From Thermodesulfobacteriota bacterium (GTDB lineage Bacteria > Desulfobacterota_D > UBA1144 > Nemesobacterales > CSP1-2): DNA of 38,343 nt. Where the stretch lies: the NCBI GenBank assembly GCA_035559815.1, contig DATMAT010000059.1, forward strand, positions 1-38,343. Direction: 5' to 3'. The notes under the pieces were generated by a model, which saw only the letters and a program-made list of their open reading frames with translations, was not told the origin of the DNA and made no database searches. The position numbers were made by a program, and so were the translations under genes. Below are positions 8,253 to 16,945 of the stretch, in pieces (the first letter of the stretch is position 1; each line of letters starts with the position of its first letter).

Positions 8253-8422
8253 GTCTATAGTTCTTTCATCCACACATTCACTATTTACTCCATACCTAGG
8301 TCAGCACAATTAAGCTTATGAAAAAGTAAACAGCCAGGGCTGATGATTCCAGTAGATTAATCTGAGTGAACAAAGAATCCAAGAACTCTAATTTATCATC
8401 TAAATAATCGGAGGGATAAGAA

Positions 8423-8653
8423 GTGGATTTCACAAGGGTTATTTATGAAGTCATCGAAGCGGATCCGGCTGGTGGGCTATTATGCATAAAAGATGAAAAG
8501 GGAGAAAAGTCCGAGGTAAGAATACCTATTGAGGATAATAAAAAACTGCTTACGGAAATTAAAAATAGGGATAAGGTGGAACTCGAAGTTAAGGGGTGGC
8601 AAGTAAGGTCCATTACAAGAATAAACACTGAATCAAGCCCGAATAGCTCATAG
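8423..8653 (+). CDS. Small hypothetical protein, 76 residues
   Basis: A short acidic/basic protein starting at GTG 8423 with GGAGGG at 8410-8415 as a well-spaced ribosome site. It has no signal peptide or membrane segment. The sequence alternates predicted beta strands (VIYEVIEAD, GLLCIKDE, KSEVRIPI, VELEVKGWQVRSITRI), suggesting a small beta-barrel. I do not recognise the family. It faces the DUF255 gene tail to tail. Confidence 0.65.
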   Translation: MDFTRVIYEVIEADPAGGLLCIKDEKGEKSEVRIPIEDNKKLLTEIKNRDKVELEVKGWQVRSITRINTESSPNSS

Positions 8654-8807
8654 CCGAGAAAAAAAGCAGTTTTTGAATCGTCCTACAGAAAATTTTCTAA
8701 GAGAATCGGGAGCAAGAAAAAAGCCTGTTGTGTGTTCAACTTGTTAATGTACTGAAGTATGTAAGTATGAATTAGTCATTGTTTTTCATTTCATTTGCTT
8801 TAACCAT

Positions 8808-11057
8808 TCAAGATGCCTTTGCTTTCTCCACTTTTTTTACATTTAATAACTCAAGCATCTTATTAATATCATTGGTCGGAAGGTCACAAATATAGTTCTT
8901 ACAAACGTAGGCGGTAGCCTTGCCGTTCAGACTCGCCTGACCCTTGGTAAACTCGGCGATTTGGGTGATTTCAGGCGATTCTTGCTCGACGGGACGAAGG
9001 ATCAATACCTTGTTGGGAATAAACTGCTTCCTCACAGTTTTTAGCATGGCTTCTGTGTCATCCGACTGCGAATTTCCGACGATAACCACTTCGTAAGAGG
9101 GGCCTAATCCGAAGTCCACAGCGGACATGAATTGTGTATAGGCTACCGGCGTCCGTCTTAATTCCTGGGAGAAAGCCCGTTCCAGTTGCGCCGCTTTTTC
9201 ATCAAGACCAGAATTTGCCGTAATCCGTCCAAGCCTCAGCAAGTTGAGCATAGCTACCGAGTTTCCGGAAGGAATAGAGCCATCATAAATCTCCTTTTGA
9301 CGGACTAGAAGCTTTTCTCCATCGTCTGGGGTGAAATAGAAACCACCATTTTGCTCATCCCAGAAGCGCTTTATTAAATCGTCATTCAAACTGAGTGCAG
9401 TTTTAAGATATTTTATATCAAATGTAGCTTCATAAAGCTCGATCAATCCCCAGGTTAAAAAAGCGTAGTCATCTATATTTGACTGTAACCCTGCCTCACC
9501 TTCACGATACCGATGCAAGAGCGTTCCATCAGGCTTTAGCATATTTTTAAGAATAAAATCCGCAGAGCGCCTGGCGGCTTCTGCGTATTTAGGCTCGTCA
9601 AAAGCGTTTGCTCCTTTTGCTAGTGCTGCAATCATAAGACCGTTCCAGTCGGTTAGAATCTTATCGTCCTTATGGGGATGAATCCTCTTCTCGCGTGCTG
9701 AAAAGAGCTTTTTCTTCGCCGACTGGATACGATCCTCAAGCTCTTTCTCCGGCATCTTTAGCCGAGAAGCAAGCTGAGGGAGCGGTTTTCTTAGATCTAA
9801 GATATTCTCACCCGTTTTCTTTCTCTTGGCCTCGTCGAAATTGCCTCCCTTCTCCATGTTAAAAACTTCTACTATTAAATCGGCATCTTCTTTACCTAAA
9901 ACCTTCCTTATTTCCTGCTCTGTCCAGAGATAGAACTTTCCCTCCTCCCCCTCGCTGTCCGCATCCTCTGCGGAATAAAAACCGCCTCCGGGCGCGGTCA
10001 TATCACGAAGTACATAGGTGAAAATCTCTTGAGCTGTTTTTTTGTACTCATCCTTGCCCGTTGCTTGGTAAGCCTCCGTATAGGCCATAGCTAGCATTGC
10101 CTGGTCGTAGAGCATTTTCTCGAAATGTGGCACGAACCATTCCTGGTCGGTGGAGTAGCGATGAAACCCAAACCCGATTTGGTCATAAATCCCTCCAAGG
10201 CGCATCTCTTCGAGTGTTTTTTCTGCCATCTCCAGCGCCTTATCGTCTCCGCTACGCTTCCAGTAACGGAGTAAAAAAAGGACGTTGTGGGCTTTAGGAA
10301 ATTTTGGGGCGTTGCCAAAGCCGCCGTGCCGGCTATCGAAGCTCTGAGCTAGCTGATCGTACGCCAGTTTAAGCGTGGATTCGTCCAATTCTTCGCCTTG
10401 CAAATCTCTAGATACGCTAGACGTTCTCTGGAGGGCATCGGTAATTTGATTAGCCGACTGTAGTACATCCTCGCGCTGAGCCGTCCAGATCCCCTTGACG
10501 CGGGGTATAAGCTCTAACATACCTACTCTTCCGAATCGAGATTCTTTTGGAATATAAGTAGCGGCAAAGAAGGGTTTTTTGTCTGGGGTCATAACGATGG
10601 TAAGAGGCCAGCCGCATCCACCTTTGGAGAGCATCTGACACACATTCATATACACATTGTCAATATCCGGGCGTTCTTCCCTATCCACTTTGATAGAGAC
10701 AAAAGCATCATTCATCAGTTTAGCCACCTCTGGATCGCCAAACGACTCATCCTCCATCACGTGACACCAGTGGCAGGTTGAATATCCGATAGAGAGAAAG
10801 ATTGGTTTGTCTTCTTTCTTGGCTTTCTTAAAAGCCTCCTCTCCCCACGGATACCAATCCACTGGGTTATAGGCGTGCTGGAGCAGATAGGGGCTTTTCT
10901 CGTTTATCAGACGATTGGGCTTCTTTGTCGGTTTTGACTCGGAGGCAAGAGGAACCGATTGATATTTTAGAGGGAAAAACATTGTCACTAAAACAACAAT
11001 TACGGGCGAAAATAATGGTAATAACCGGCTCGTGATTCTTCTTTTCTTTGGTTTCAT
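8808..11057 (-). CDS. Membrane-anchored DUF255 thioredoxin-domain protein (YyaL/SSP411 type)
   Basis: A protein of 749 residues from ATG 11057, chosen because GGAGG lies about 6 bases upstream; a further in-frame start at 11108 adds 17 residues and falls in a palindromic repeat. An N-terminal hydrophobic segment (about residues 10-32) after KPKKRR gives a membrane anchor or signal. Next is the thioredoxin-like DUF255 domain with [12 protein letters not shown] and the CHWCHVM motif (C95, C98). A long alpha/alpha-toroid region with [21 protein letters not shown]-type motifs ([15 protein letters not shown]) follows. Relatives are bacterial YyaL and mammalian SPATA20, whose activity is unclear. 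Most members are cytosolic, so the anchor suggests an envelope role consistent with the neighbouring redox genes. Confidence 0.92.
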   Translation of the reverse strand: MKPKKRRITSRLLPLFSPVIVVLVTMFFPLKYQSVPLASESKPTKKPNRLINEKSPYLLQHAYNPVDWYPWGEEAFKKAKKEDKPIFLSIGYSTCHWCHVMEDESFGDPEVAKLMNDAFVSIKVDREERPDIDNVYMNVCQMLSKGGCGWPLTIVMTPDKKPFFAATYIPKESRFGRVGMLELIPRVKGIWTAQREDVLQSANQITDALQRTSSVSRDLQGEELDESTLKLAYDQLAQSFDSRHGGFGNAPKFPKAHNVLFLLRYWKRSGDDKALEMAEKTLEEMRLGGIYDQIGFGFHRYSTDQEWFVPHFEKMLYDQAMLAMAYTEAYQATGKDEYKKTAQEIFTYVLRDMTAPGGGFYSAEDADSEGEEGKFYLWTEQEIRKVLGKEDADLIVEVFNMEKGGNFDEAKRKKTGENILDLRKPLPQLASRLKMPEKELEDRIQSAKKKLFSAREKRIHPHKDDKILTDWNGLMIAALAKGANAFDEPKYAEAARRSADFILKNMLKPDGTLLHRYREGEAGLQSNIDDYAFLTWGLIELYEATFDIKYLKTALSLNDDLIKRFWDEQNGGFYFTPDDGEKLLVRQKEIYDGSIPSGNSVAMLNLLRLGRITANSGLDEKAAQLERAFSQELRRTPVAYTQFMSAVDFGLGPSYEVVIVGNSQSDDTEAMLKTVRKQFIPNKVLILRPVEQESPEITQIAEFTKGQASLNGKATAYVCKNYICDLPTNDINKMLELLNVKKVEKAKAS

Positions 11058-11076
11058 ATTGTCCTCCGTGTCTGTT

Positions 11077-11106
11077 GGTAGAGACGCAAGATTTTGCGTC
11101 TCTACC
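11077..11106. repeat. Perfect 13-base inverted repeat, GTAGAGACGCAA family
   Basis: GGTAGAGACGCAA (11077-11089) and TTGCGTCTCTACC (11094-11106) are perfectly complementary around a 4-base loop. The hairpin sits between two minus-strand genes, downstream of the small exported protein and 20 bases upstream of the DUF255 start. The motif is a familiar dispersed palindrome in many bacterial genomes. It has no T-tract, so a terminator role is uncertain. Confidence 0.8.
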
Positions 11107-11135
11107 ATACCCTTTCCAGAATAAGGATTCCTATC

Positions 11136-11528
11136 CTAGTTTTTCAGTCTATCTTTACTATTCACTCTATGTATAATCATCTTGCTTATATTCAAGCTTT
11201 CTCCTTCTTTATCAACGTAAACATCTATATCGTAAGTATTTTTATCGCTATCCATAAAATCCACACAAGCGAAATACTCACCGCTTTCAGTTTTCTCCAC
11301 TCCCTTATGAACGTGGTCGTATGTCAGGTTTAGTACCTTATTCTCCTTCTCATCGTAAATTAAGAAACCACCTTTCAGGTCGCTATCCTGCTTAACGTAG
11401 GTCTCGATGGTACTTCGTACTTTCTCTGCCTCTTCTCCCGTTACTTTCTCCCCTGCTCGAAGTATTCCAACTCCAAGCACTAATAAGAAAATTATTCCGG
11501 ATAGGGCTAGAAGTGTTCTCTTAATCAT
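11136..11528 (-). CDS. Small exported protein of unknown function
   Basis: A 130-residue protein with a clear signal peptide (MIKRTLLALSGIIFLLVLGVG, listed only to its first 20 or so residues, cleavage near LRAGEK). Ribosome site AAGGAGG lies before ATG 11528. The mature part is charged and beta-rich (KGGFLIYDE, NLTYDHVHKGVEK, TYDIDVYVDKEGE) with a single Cys in YFACVDF. It looks like a small PepSY-like or cystatin-like fold, but I do not recognise the family. It lies directly downstream of the anti-sigma gene (26-base gap) and is probably in the same transcript as the sigma pair. Confidence 0.75.
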   Translation of the reverse strand: MIKRTLLALSGIIFLLVLGVGILRAGEKVTGEEAEKVRSTIETYVKQDSDLKGGFLIYDEKENKVLNLTYDHVHKGVEKTESGEYFACVDFMDSDKNTYDIDVYVDKEGESLNISKMIIHRVNSKDRLKN

Positions 11529-11554
11529 GTATTTACCTCCTTCATCTATTTTTG

Positions 11555-12361
11555 TTACTCCGCATTTCTCGTATATATCGACGCTAGCCTCAAGAGTTCC
11601 ATCTCCCTCATCCCCGAAACCAGGGCATATACAGGCCCCCTATCCTTCCAGAGCACAAGGTTAACCCCCTTTCCGTATCCCCGACAGAGCTTCTTTCCAT
11701 CTATATCCACCATATCCATCGAAGAAATATCTAAATTCGGCTGGTCGATAACAAATAAGGAAAGGACCTGATCCTGGTTTCTATATACTAGGACGGCTAC
11801 CGGCTTCTGGAAAATATGGCAAAGCCTGCCTCCTAATAGGCTGGCGCTATCGAAATCAGGAGCCCTTACCAAAAAATCCACTTTATCCTTAAACCACGAT
11901 TCTAGTTCCTTTGGGTTAGATGAAGTAATATCTACTAAATTTCGGCTGTCCAGGTACTTGACATGCTGAGAGATAATCTCATCTACATTGAGATGAGATT
12001 TCTTATCCTCGTTTATGTATATAACCAGGTAGACCAGCCCTACCAAAAGCAAAAATAATGGGGCGATGGAAACAAAAGTCTTATTTCTACCAGGAGCAAA
12101 AAGGAGACTACTAATTCTGACAAAGTAAGAAGGACGCTCCAGCTCCCCTATTTGTCGAAGAATGCATTCCTTTAAATATAGAGGCGCTTTTCTTCCGGGA
12201 GCTTTCTCAAAGACCAGGTTCTTTATTTCTTTCTCCGACTCAAAGAACCTTCTGCATTCAGGGCAAGTGAATAAATGTTCCTTTGCCGCTCTTCTTTCTT
12301 CAGATGATGAGTCATTATCGGCTTCTAGGTAAAGATGTTTAACCGCTTCTCTACAATTCAT
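11555..12361 (-). CDS. Anti-sigma factor with zinc-finger (zf-HC2) domain
   Basis: A 268-residue single-pass membrane protein from ATG 12361, placed 17 bases after the sigma gene; the longer frame to 12460 overlaps the sigma gene in another frame and is unlikely. The N-terminal zinc-binding ZAS motif is visible as MNCREAVKHL followed by EHLFTCPECRRFF (HxxxCxxC). One membrane segment follows (SIAPLFLLLVGLVYLVIYI). The periplasmic part contains the WFKDKVDFLVRAPDF and SLLGGRLCHIF pattern common in RsiW-like anti-sigma proteins, and it ends in a beta-rich tail. It would hold the neighbouring sigma factor inactive until an envelope signal. The two periplasmic cysteines could sense copper or redox state; this is a guess. 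Confidence 0.85.
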   Translation of the reverse strand: MNCREAVKHLYLEADNDSSSEERRAAKEHLFTCPECRRFFESEKEIKNLVFEKAPGRKAPLYLKECILRQIGELERPSYFVRISSLLFAPGRNKTFVSIAPLFLLLVGLVYLVIYINEDKKSHLNVDEIISQHVKYLDSRNLVDITSSNPKELESWFKDKVDFLVRAPDFDSASLLGGRLCHIFQKPVAVLVYRNQDQVLSLFVIDQPNLDISSMDMVDIDGKKLCRGYGKGVNLVLWKDRGPVYALVSGMREMELLRLASIYTRNAE

Positions 12362-12378
12362 TTCTTTACAATCCCTCT

Positions 12379-12900
12379 CTACCTTATATAGCTTATGAGC
12401 CGTTGCCTTAAAAATCGTCTTCCTCGGTGAAGGCGGGAAGCTACAGTGCCCATCGGACATCCGAGCATCTCGGAAATCTCTTTTTGACTAAACTCTTCAA
12501 CATCCGAGAGCCAGACGACGGTTCTAAGATCAACATGAAGCTCCATCAAGGCCTCTTCAACCCCTTCACCCATAACCTGATTGAAAACACCGTCTTCAAA
12601 ATAACCAAACTCTTTTGAATATTGTTCGAGTGATTCATCAAATAGCTCCTCTACATCCATATCCACGGGGGAGGGGTCTTTAGAATGTTTCCTGTACTTA
12701 TTGATGAAGGTGTTTATTAGAATCCGGTAAAACCATCCTTTCGCTTTTTGTCCAGATTTTAGCTGATGAAAATTCTCGTATGCTCTAAGGCACGCTTCCT
12801 GGAGCAGGTCTTCTGCTTCTTGTTTATTAGAGGCCAGCTCCAGTGCGGTCGAGTAAAGAGAATCTAAGTATTTCGTCAGCGCCTCTTCAAATGTCAGCAA
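12379..12900 (-). CDS. ECF-type RNA polymerase sigma factor
   Basis: A 173-residue sigma factor. Region 2 is recognisable in AEDLLQEACLRAYENFHQL and KGWFYRILINTFINKYR, and region 4 in FSQKEISEMLGCPMGTVASRLHRGRRFL. Length is normal for the ECF class. The first gene of a minus-strand set: sigma, anti-sigma, small exported protein. Divergent or upstream DNA (12901-13020) is AT-rich and includes TATAAT on the minus strand at 13000-12995, but no convincing paired -35. The neighbouring CopC and outer-membrane genes are likely targets; this is inferred from position only. Confidence 0.9.
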   Translation of the reverse strand: MLTFEEALTKYLDSLYSTALELASNKQEAEDLLQEACLRAYENFHQLKSGQKAKGWFYRILINTFINKYRKHSKDPSPVDMDVEELFDESLEQYSKEFGYFEDGVFNQVMGEGVEEALMELHVDLRTVVWLSDVEEFSQKEISEMLGCPMGTVASRLHRGRRFLRQRLISYIR

Positions 12901-13174
12901 TATCTCATTTTCCGTTTCCGTATTCTTATCTCTGAGCCCTGCCGTCGAATTTTTACAAGGTGTAGCTTCTTTTTAAGCTCGCTCATATACTTTTATTATA
13001 TAAGACAAAATTTTTGATGATTTCCTTCCCCACTTTTTAATATACCGGGGCTTACTGTTTAGAGAACCACGTTATGTTATATTTCTGATTTTTTATGCCG
13101 GTAATATGTGCACCGATAAGGTCAACCAAGGTATTTATGCCGGAGACTAATATTTGCCAGGTGATCTAACCTAG

Positions 13175-13558
13175 CTATCTAATAGTAAAAATATAGTCTC
13201 CTTCCGTCCGGTGCCCGTCACGGGATACTACGCTCCAGAAAACATGATAAGTTCCTGAGGGAAGTGGCGGAATGCTCACCACGATAAGATTAGGATTAGA
13301 ATTATCCACTTTAGAATCCCCGTTATCCACTCGTCGCCCTTCTTCATTCTGCACTTTTATACTGCTAAAGATAGGATTTAGTGCTCTATCAAACCAAATT
13401 TGGATGCAATAAGGAGCAACATCAACCACTGCCCCTGCCGGAGGCTCGGCCCGCTCCGGAAATACATGGGCAATTGTTCCTTCAGGCCACAATACGAACT
13501 GAGTTAGTAAACATAATAGTGTTATCGTTTTAATTTTTTGTATGATACGAGCTCTCAT
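13175..13558 (-). CDS. CopC-like periplasmic copper-binding protein
   Basis: A 127-residue exported protein with a signal peptide ending at IAH, leaving His31 at or next to the mature N-terminus, as in CopC proteins where this His binds Cu(II). The CopC signature follows: PERAEPPAGAVV, then IQIWFDRALNP, and the C-terminal GTYHVFWSVVSRDGHRTEG, in which D114 and H116 are the usual second copper ligands. It acts in the periplasm, carrying or buffering copper. Its start overlaps the stop of the upstream barrel gene by four bases, so the two are co-translated. No CopD or YcnJ partner is visible. Confidence 0.88.
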   Translation of the reverse strand: MRARIIQKIKTITLLCLLTQFVLWPEGTIAHVFPERAEPPAGAVVDVAPYCIQIWFDRALNPIFSSIKVQNEEGRRVDNGDSKVDNSNPNLIVVSIPPLPSGTYHVFWSVVSRDGHRTEGDYIFTIR

Positions 13559-14532
13559 CTAAATATCGGCCTCCCCAGGCTGTTTGGAAACAGGTCGTCC
13601 ATGAAGAAATGTATAATCCCCAATACTCCAACATTCTCACCCGACCGGTCATTCACCGGTATTTGTAGCTCTACCCCAAGCTGTATGTATTCCCCTACCC
13701 AAATAATACCAGGGTTGATGAAACCCGTTGTATCCCCCTCACTGCCACGATTTAAAGCCGTCTCAAAAGGGAATTCCAACAGCAAAATCATCCGGTCAAA
13801 CGGGGCCCCGAGCCCCACGTCTTTAACGAATGACTGAAGATACTGAAGGCTGTACTGAATGGAGAACCCATAACTCAGGGTGTTTGGGTTTCGTTCTACC
13901 TCGCGCTCAATCTCTCCTCTCTCTTCATCTACTTCTGTGGTCACAGTTTTGGTATCTGTGGGGAAATTGGGACCTATAACTCCAGTAATTGCTAGTGGTC
14001 TCAGATATTTTAGTGACTCCGGCAAATCCCCTAATCCCTTGCCGAAGAAAAAGGCCGGGGAGATTGTGGTGAATGGCTCTGCCTCTGCTTCACTATCTCC
14101 AGTGTCAGCGATTTCAAATTCAATGCCTATAGAGAGAACAGCTTCATGAGGAGCATTGGTGAAAAACTGATATTTAGCCCCTAACTCCAAATTTCCAAAG
14201 CCATTTTCATTTTTACCCTCATCCTGGTCTAGAAAACGGTAATCATCCCCTATGGACACCCCAAAGTGCTGGGTAATCCGCTTTGTGTACTCAGCGGATA
14301 TCTCATAAGAGTTGGTAGATGGCTCGCCGCCTTCACCCGGTTCCTTGAGATACCCGAAAATAAAGGAAAGTTCATCGGAGACAAACGGGTCTTCTATAGA
14401 CAAGGTTGTAGGGAAGAATCTCTTGCCGGCAAACCCGTGAGCCCACGTAGACACAGGTATTAATAATATGACAAAACCCGCAAAAGCCGCCGGGTAGAAT
14501 GTCAAAATCATTCTGAATAATTTTCCTTTCAT
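13555..14532 (-). CDS. Outer-membrane beta-barrel, transporter-like
   Basis: A 325-residue protein with a signal peptide (cleavage near STWAHG) and a mature region of alternating amphipathic strands, for example YEISAEYTKRITQHFGVSIG and GNLELGAKYQFF. It ends in IFR, close to the aromatic C-terminal signature of outer-membrane barrels. Similar proteins are often annotated as transporters of the phenol-degradation meta-pathway type, but the substrate is unknown. The four-base overlap with the CopC gene argues for a shared role, possibly copper movement across the outer membrane. Ribosome site AGGAGG precedes the ATG. The gene is divergent from secreted protein 2, with a 226-base shared upstream region. 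Confidence 0.78.
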   Translation of the reverse strand: MKGKLFRMILTFYPAAFAGFVILLIPVSTWAHGFAGKRFFPTTLSIEDPFVSDELSFIFGYLKEPGEGGEPSTNSYEISAEYTKRITQHFGVSIGDDYRFLDQDEGKNENGFGNLELGAKYQFFTNAPHEAVLSIGIEFEIADTGDSEAEAEPFTTISPAFFFGKGLGDLPESLKYLRPLAITGVIGPNFPTDTKTVTTEVDEERGEIEREVERNPNTLSYGFSIQYSLQYLQSFVKDVGLGAPFDRMILLLEFPFETALNRGSEGDTTGFINPGIIWVGEYIQLGVELQIPVNDRSGENVGVLGIIHFFMDDLFPNSLGRPIFR

Positions 14533-14635
14533 ATTCCTCCTCCTTTTTAAAAATCCCTATGCCCAGGCTATGCTAACCACAGCACACTAAGTCAAATGGA
14601 GCCTAGGCGTTGGGAAAATCAAGCTACACTATTTT

Positions 14636-14647
14636 TGAAACGTTTCA
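14636..14647. promoter_or_regulatory. 12-base perfect palindrome, LacI-like operator shape
   Basis: TGAAACGTTTCA is a perfect palindrome in the divergent spacer between the barrel gene and secreted protein 2. It resembles LacI-family operators (GAAACGTTTC-type) and is well placed to control either direction. No LacI regulator is seen in the window. A chance palindrome is possible. Confidence 0.3.
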
Positions 14648-14758
14648 TAATCAGTCTCATCTAAACGAATAAATCTTAGCGCAGGGCTTTAATAAATTAC
14701 ATTAAAGGCCATCGGAAGGTGACGAACAATATAAAACCGTTCAAGGAGGTGAGAAACC

Positions 14759-15148
14759 ATGAGTAAACACCTCGGTTTCTTTCTAGGTCTCACAGCGGGA
14801 GTTTTCCTTTTGGTCCCTCTCCTAACCCTTGCGGGAGAGAAGATGGGAGGAAAGGAAGCCACAGTCACGGGACAGGTAGTCGACCCGGCTTGTTACATGG
14901 CCATGAATTTAAAGGGTGAGGCTCACCAGCAGTGTGCCGAGGCCTGTGCAAAAGCTGGTCAAGCCTTCGCTATTCTGGATGAAAAAGCAGGCGTGCTTTA
15001 CCAGGTTATAGAGGGCGCCCCCGGAACCGACCCCAATAAGCTCCTCTGGGACCATGCAGAGGGTATGGTTACGGTAAAGGGCACGGTCTTCGAGAAAAAC
15101 GGAATGCGTGCCATAGTTCCTACTGAGGTTAAACCTGCAGGAAGCTAA
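14759..15148 (+). CDS. Secreted cysteine protein, paralogue 2, function unknown
   Basis: A 129-residue exported protein, start ATG 14759 behind AAGGAGGTG. Signal peptide ends near LTLAGEK. The mature sequence is almost the same as that of the 7814-8206 protein, with shared blocks TGQVVDPACY, NLKGEAHQQCAEACAKAG and a common KPAGS end; the signal peptides differ more. Three Cys are invariant between copies. It lies 94 bases before a TlpA-like lipoprotein coupled to CcdA and divergent from the copper genes, so a substrate role in periplasmic thiol or metal chemistry is plausible, though not shown. The near identity suggests a fairly recent duplication or gene conversion. Confidence 0.8.
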   Translation: MSKHLGFFLGLTAGVFLLVPLLTLAGEKMGGKEATVTGQVVDPACYMAMNLKGEAHQQCAEACAKAGQAFAILDEKAGVLYQVIEGAPGTDPNKLLWDHAEGMVTVKGTVFEKNGMRAIVPTEVKPAGS

Positions 15149-15164
15149 TATAAACTATTTCTTC

Positions 15165-15195
15165 ATGGGGGCATACCTTCTAAAGGTGCCCCCAT
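15165..15195 (+). terminator. Stem-loop after secreted protein 2
   Basis: Perfect 9-base arms ATGGGGGCA (15165-15173) and TGCCCCCAT (15187-15195) with a 13-base loop, 16 bases after the stop codon, then CTTATG. This GC-rich hairpin likely ends transcription or stabilises the transcript, separating the secreted protein from the TlpA/CcdA pair. Confidence 0.7.
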
Positions 15196-15241
15196 CTTAT
15201 GCATATACCATTGGATATGATTTTAGGTTAACATTATTGCT

Positions 15242-15766
15242 ATGGATAAAACTACAGGTTTAATCATTTGTGTACTTGCGTTATTTTTCCTTACCTCGTG
15301 TGAAAGAAGAAATAGCAAAGAGGTGTCTGCTCTGGAATCCGACAGTTTCTACGCGAAGGATTTTTCCCTGCCCTCTCTCAACGGAGGAAGTGAGATAGAG
15401 TTAAAGTACTTTAAGGGAAACCCCGTCGTGATCAATTTTTGGGCCTCCTGGTGCGCTCCTTGCCGGGAAGAAATGCCTTTTTTTGAGAAGGTGTGGAAAG
15501 ATTACAAGGATAAAGGCCTGGTTTTCATAGGAATAGACGTGCTCGATGAAGAAAATAACGCTAGAAACTTCCTCAACAGCCTGGGAATCTCCTATTTAAA
15601 CCTAAAGGATTCCTCCGGTGAAGTCTCAAACGCCTATGGTGTAGTGGCTCTCCCCGTAACACTATTCATAGACAAAGAAGGCAGAATAGTCCGAAAGAAC
15701 TACGGGCCTTTCCTTGGTGAAAAAGGAGAGCAGAACTTCATAAAATACGTCGAGGAAATATTATAA
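15242..15766 (+). CDS. TlpA-like thioredoxin lipoprotein
   Basis: A 174-residue protein with a lipobox FLTSC (Cys20), so it is anchored by lipid in the envelope. The thioredoxin active site is WASWCAPC (C71, C74) and the cis-proline region reads ALPVTLFIDKEG. It belongs to the TlpA/ResA-like group that reduces disulfides outside the cytoplasm, often in cytochrome c maturation or copper delivery. Its stop overlaps the CcdA start (TAATG), so the membrane reductase CcdA very probably supplies its electrons. The ribosome site is weak. The exact target protein is not evident; the nearby Cys-containing secreted proteins are candidates. Confidence 0.92.
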   Translation: MDKTTGLIICVLALFFLTSCERRNSKEVSALESDSFYAKDFSLPSLNGGSEIELKYFKGNPVVINFWASWCAPCREEMPFFEKVWKDYKDKGLVFIGIDVLDEENNARNFLNSLGISYLNLKDSSGEVSNAYGVVALPVTLFIDKEGRIVRKNYGPFLGEKGEQNFIKYVEEIL

Positions 15767-16521
15767 TGAACCCGGTTGGGCCAGAGGTAAGCTGGATATT
15801 CGCATTTCTTGCTGGCGTAGTCTCGTTTTTGTCCCCTTGCGTTCTTCCGCTCATACCGGGCTACGTCTCGATGGTCTCAAAGCTGTCGTTCGACGAGCTT
15901 AGAGAGGAAACACCGGAGGGAAGAGTAAAAAAAATACTCGTTCCCAGCATACTATTCGTACTGGGTTTTTCATTCGTTTTCGTAACCTTAGGGGCCTCCG
16001 CCTCTTTCTTGGGGGCATTCATACAGCAGAATAAGCTGCTACTCCTGAAAATCTCCGGTGCAATCGTTATTGTTTTCGGCCTCTTCTCCATGGACTTAAT
16101 CAAAATACCCCAGTTGCATAGAGAAAGAAGAATCAGCTTGCCCCAAGCCAATTTAGGCCTTATCGGGACCTTTTTACTGGGAATCGCCTTCGGTTTCGGA
16201 TGGACTCCCTGCGTAGGACCAATACTTGCCTCGATCCTCCTCTATGCCAGCACGGCGGATGCAGCGGGGAAGGGAGCGGCCCTGCTCTTTGTCTATTCCG
16301 TCGGTCTAGGACTTCCCTTCCTGATAACCGGCCTAGCCCTTTCTCATGCCCTCAAGGCCTTTAGCTGGATAAAAAGACACTACGGCTTATACAAAATAAC
16401 CGTTGGTGGAACGCTAGTCTTTGTAGGTATCTTGATGCTGACAAATAACCTTTATTACCTTAATATCTACGGTCAAAAGGTACTCGACCAGGTGGGCGTG
16501 GATTTCTGGAAGGGCTTCTAA
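15766..16521 (+). CDS. ccdA: CcdA-family thiol:disulfide transporter
   Basis: A 251-residue inner-membrane protein with six predicted membrane segments. The two redox cysteines are in the family motifs FLSPCVLPLIPGY near residue 25 and FGWTPCVGPIL near residue 148. CcdA moves electrons from cytosolic thioredoxin across the membrane to periplasmic thioredoxin-like proteins. It overlaps the TlpA-like gene by one base, giving a two-gene redox unit. No cytochrome c maturation gene is visible alongside. Confidence 0.94.
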   Translation: MNPVGPEVSWIFAFLAGVVSFLSPCVLPLIPGYVSMVSKLSFDELREETPEGRVKKILVPSILFVLGFSFVFVTLGASASFLGAFIQQNKLLLLKISGAIVIVFGLFSMDLIKIPQLHRERRISLPQANLGLIGTFLLGIAFGFGWTPCVGPILASILLYASTADAAGKGAALLFVYSVGLGLPFLITGLALSHALKAFSWIKRHYGLYKITVGGTLVFVGILMLTNNLYYLNIYGQKVLDQVGVDFWKGF

Positions 16522-16665
16522 AACGTATCAGACCTTACTCCTTAACAACAAATCTTATATAAAATTAGGCCAATCTTAATATGGGTAGTTGCCCCCTCTA
16601 TTGACTACTCATTTTAGAATTTTATAATGTTGTCTACCTGCGGTCGATAAGGAGATAGACTTTAA

Positions 16666-16902
16666 ATGCCTATTTACGAATTTTTTTGCGAAAAATGTGA
16701 GAATAAGTTTGAGACGCTTGTTTTAGACAACGATGAAGAAATATGCTGTGTCGAGTGTGGGAGCACAAGAATCGAGAAGCAGTTCTCGTCTTTCGGCCTT
16801 AAATCCAATGACTCTGCCCTCACTGCATCCACCTCTCCGAGCCCTGATCGCCCCGGGTGTGGATGCACACCGGTTAGTTGTGGATGCGGCGCCAAACACT
16901 AA
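16666..16902 (+). CDS. FmdB-family zinc ribbon protein
   Basis: A 78-residue protein with the FmdB start MPIYEFFCEKC and a second CVEC pair, forming a four-Cys zinc ribbon. A Ser/Thr-rich linker follows and the tail is Cys-rich (PGCGCTPVSCGCGAKH), a common feature of longer FmdB proteins. Ribosome site AGGAG lies before ATG 16666. The family is thought to act in regulation, but the role is unclear. It stands alone between the CcdA and malic enzyme genes. Confidence 0.88.
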   Translation: MPIYEFFCEKCENKFETLVLDNDEEICCVECGSTRIEKQFSSFGLKSNDSALTASTSPSPDRPGCGCTPVSCGCGAKH

Positions 16903-16945
16903 AATCAATAATTTAAATCTTAGATACAGATCGACGGAGGAATAA

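Noticed and set aside
12995-13023. Minus-strand TATAAT and GGAAAT/GTC motifs as an ECF promoter for the sigma gene
   Set aside because: Spacing between the candidate GGAA and GTC boxes is about three bases too short for a normal ECF promoter.
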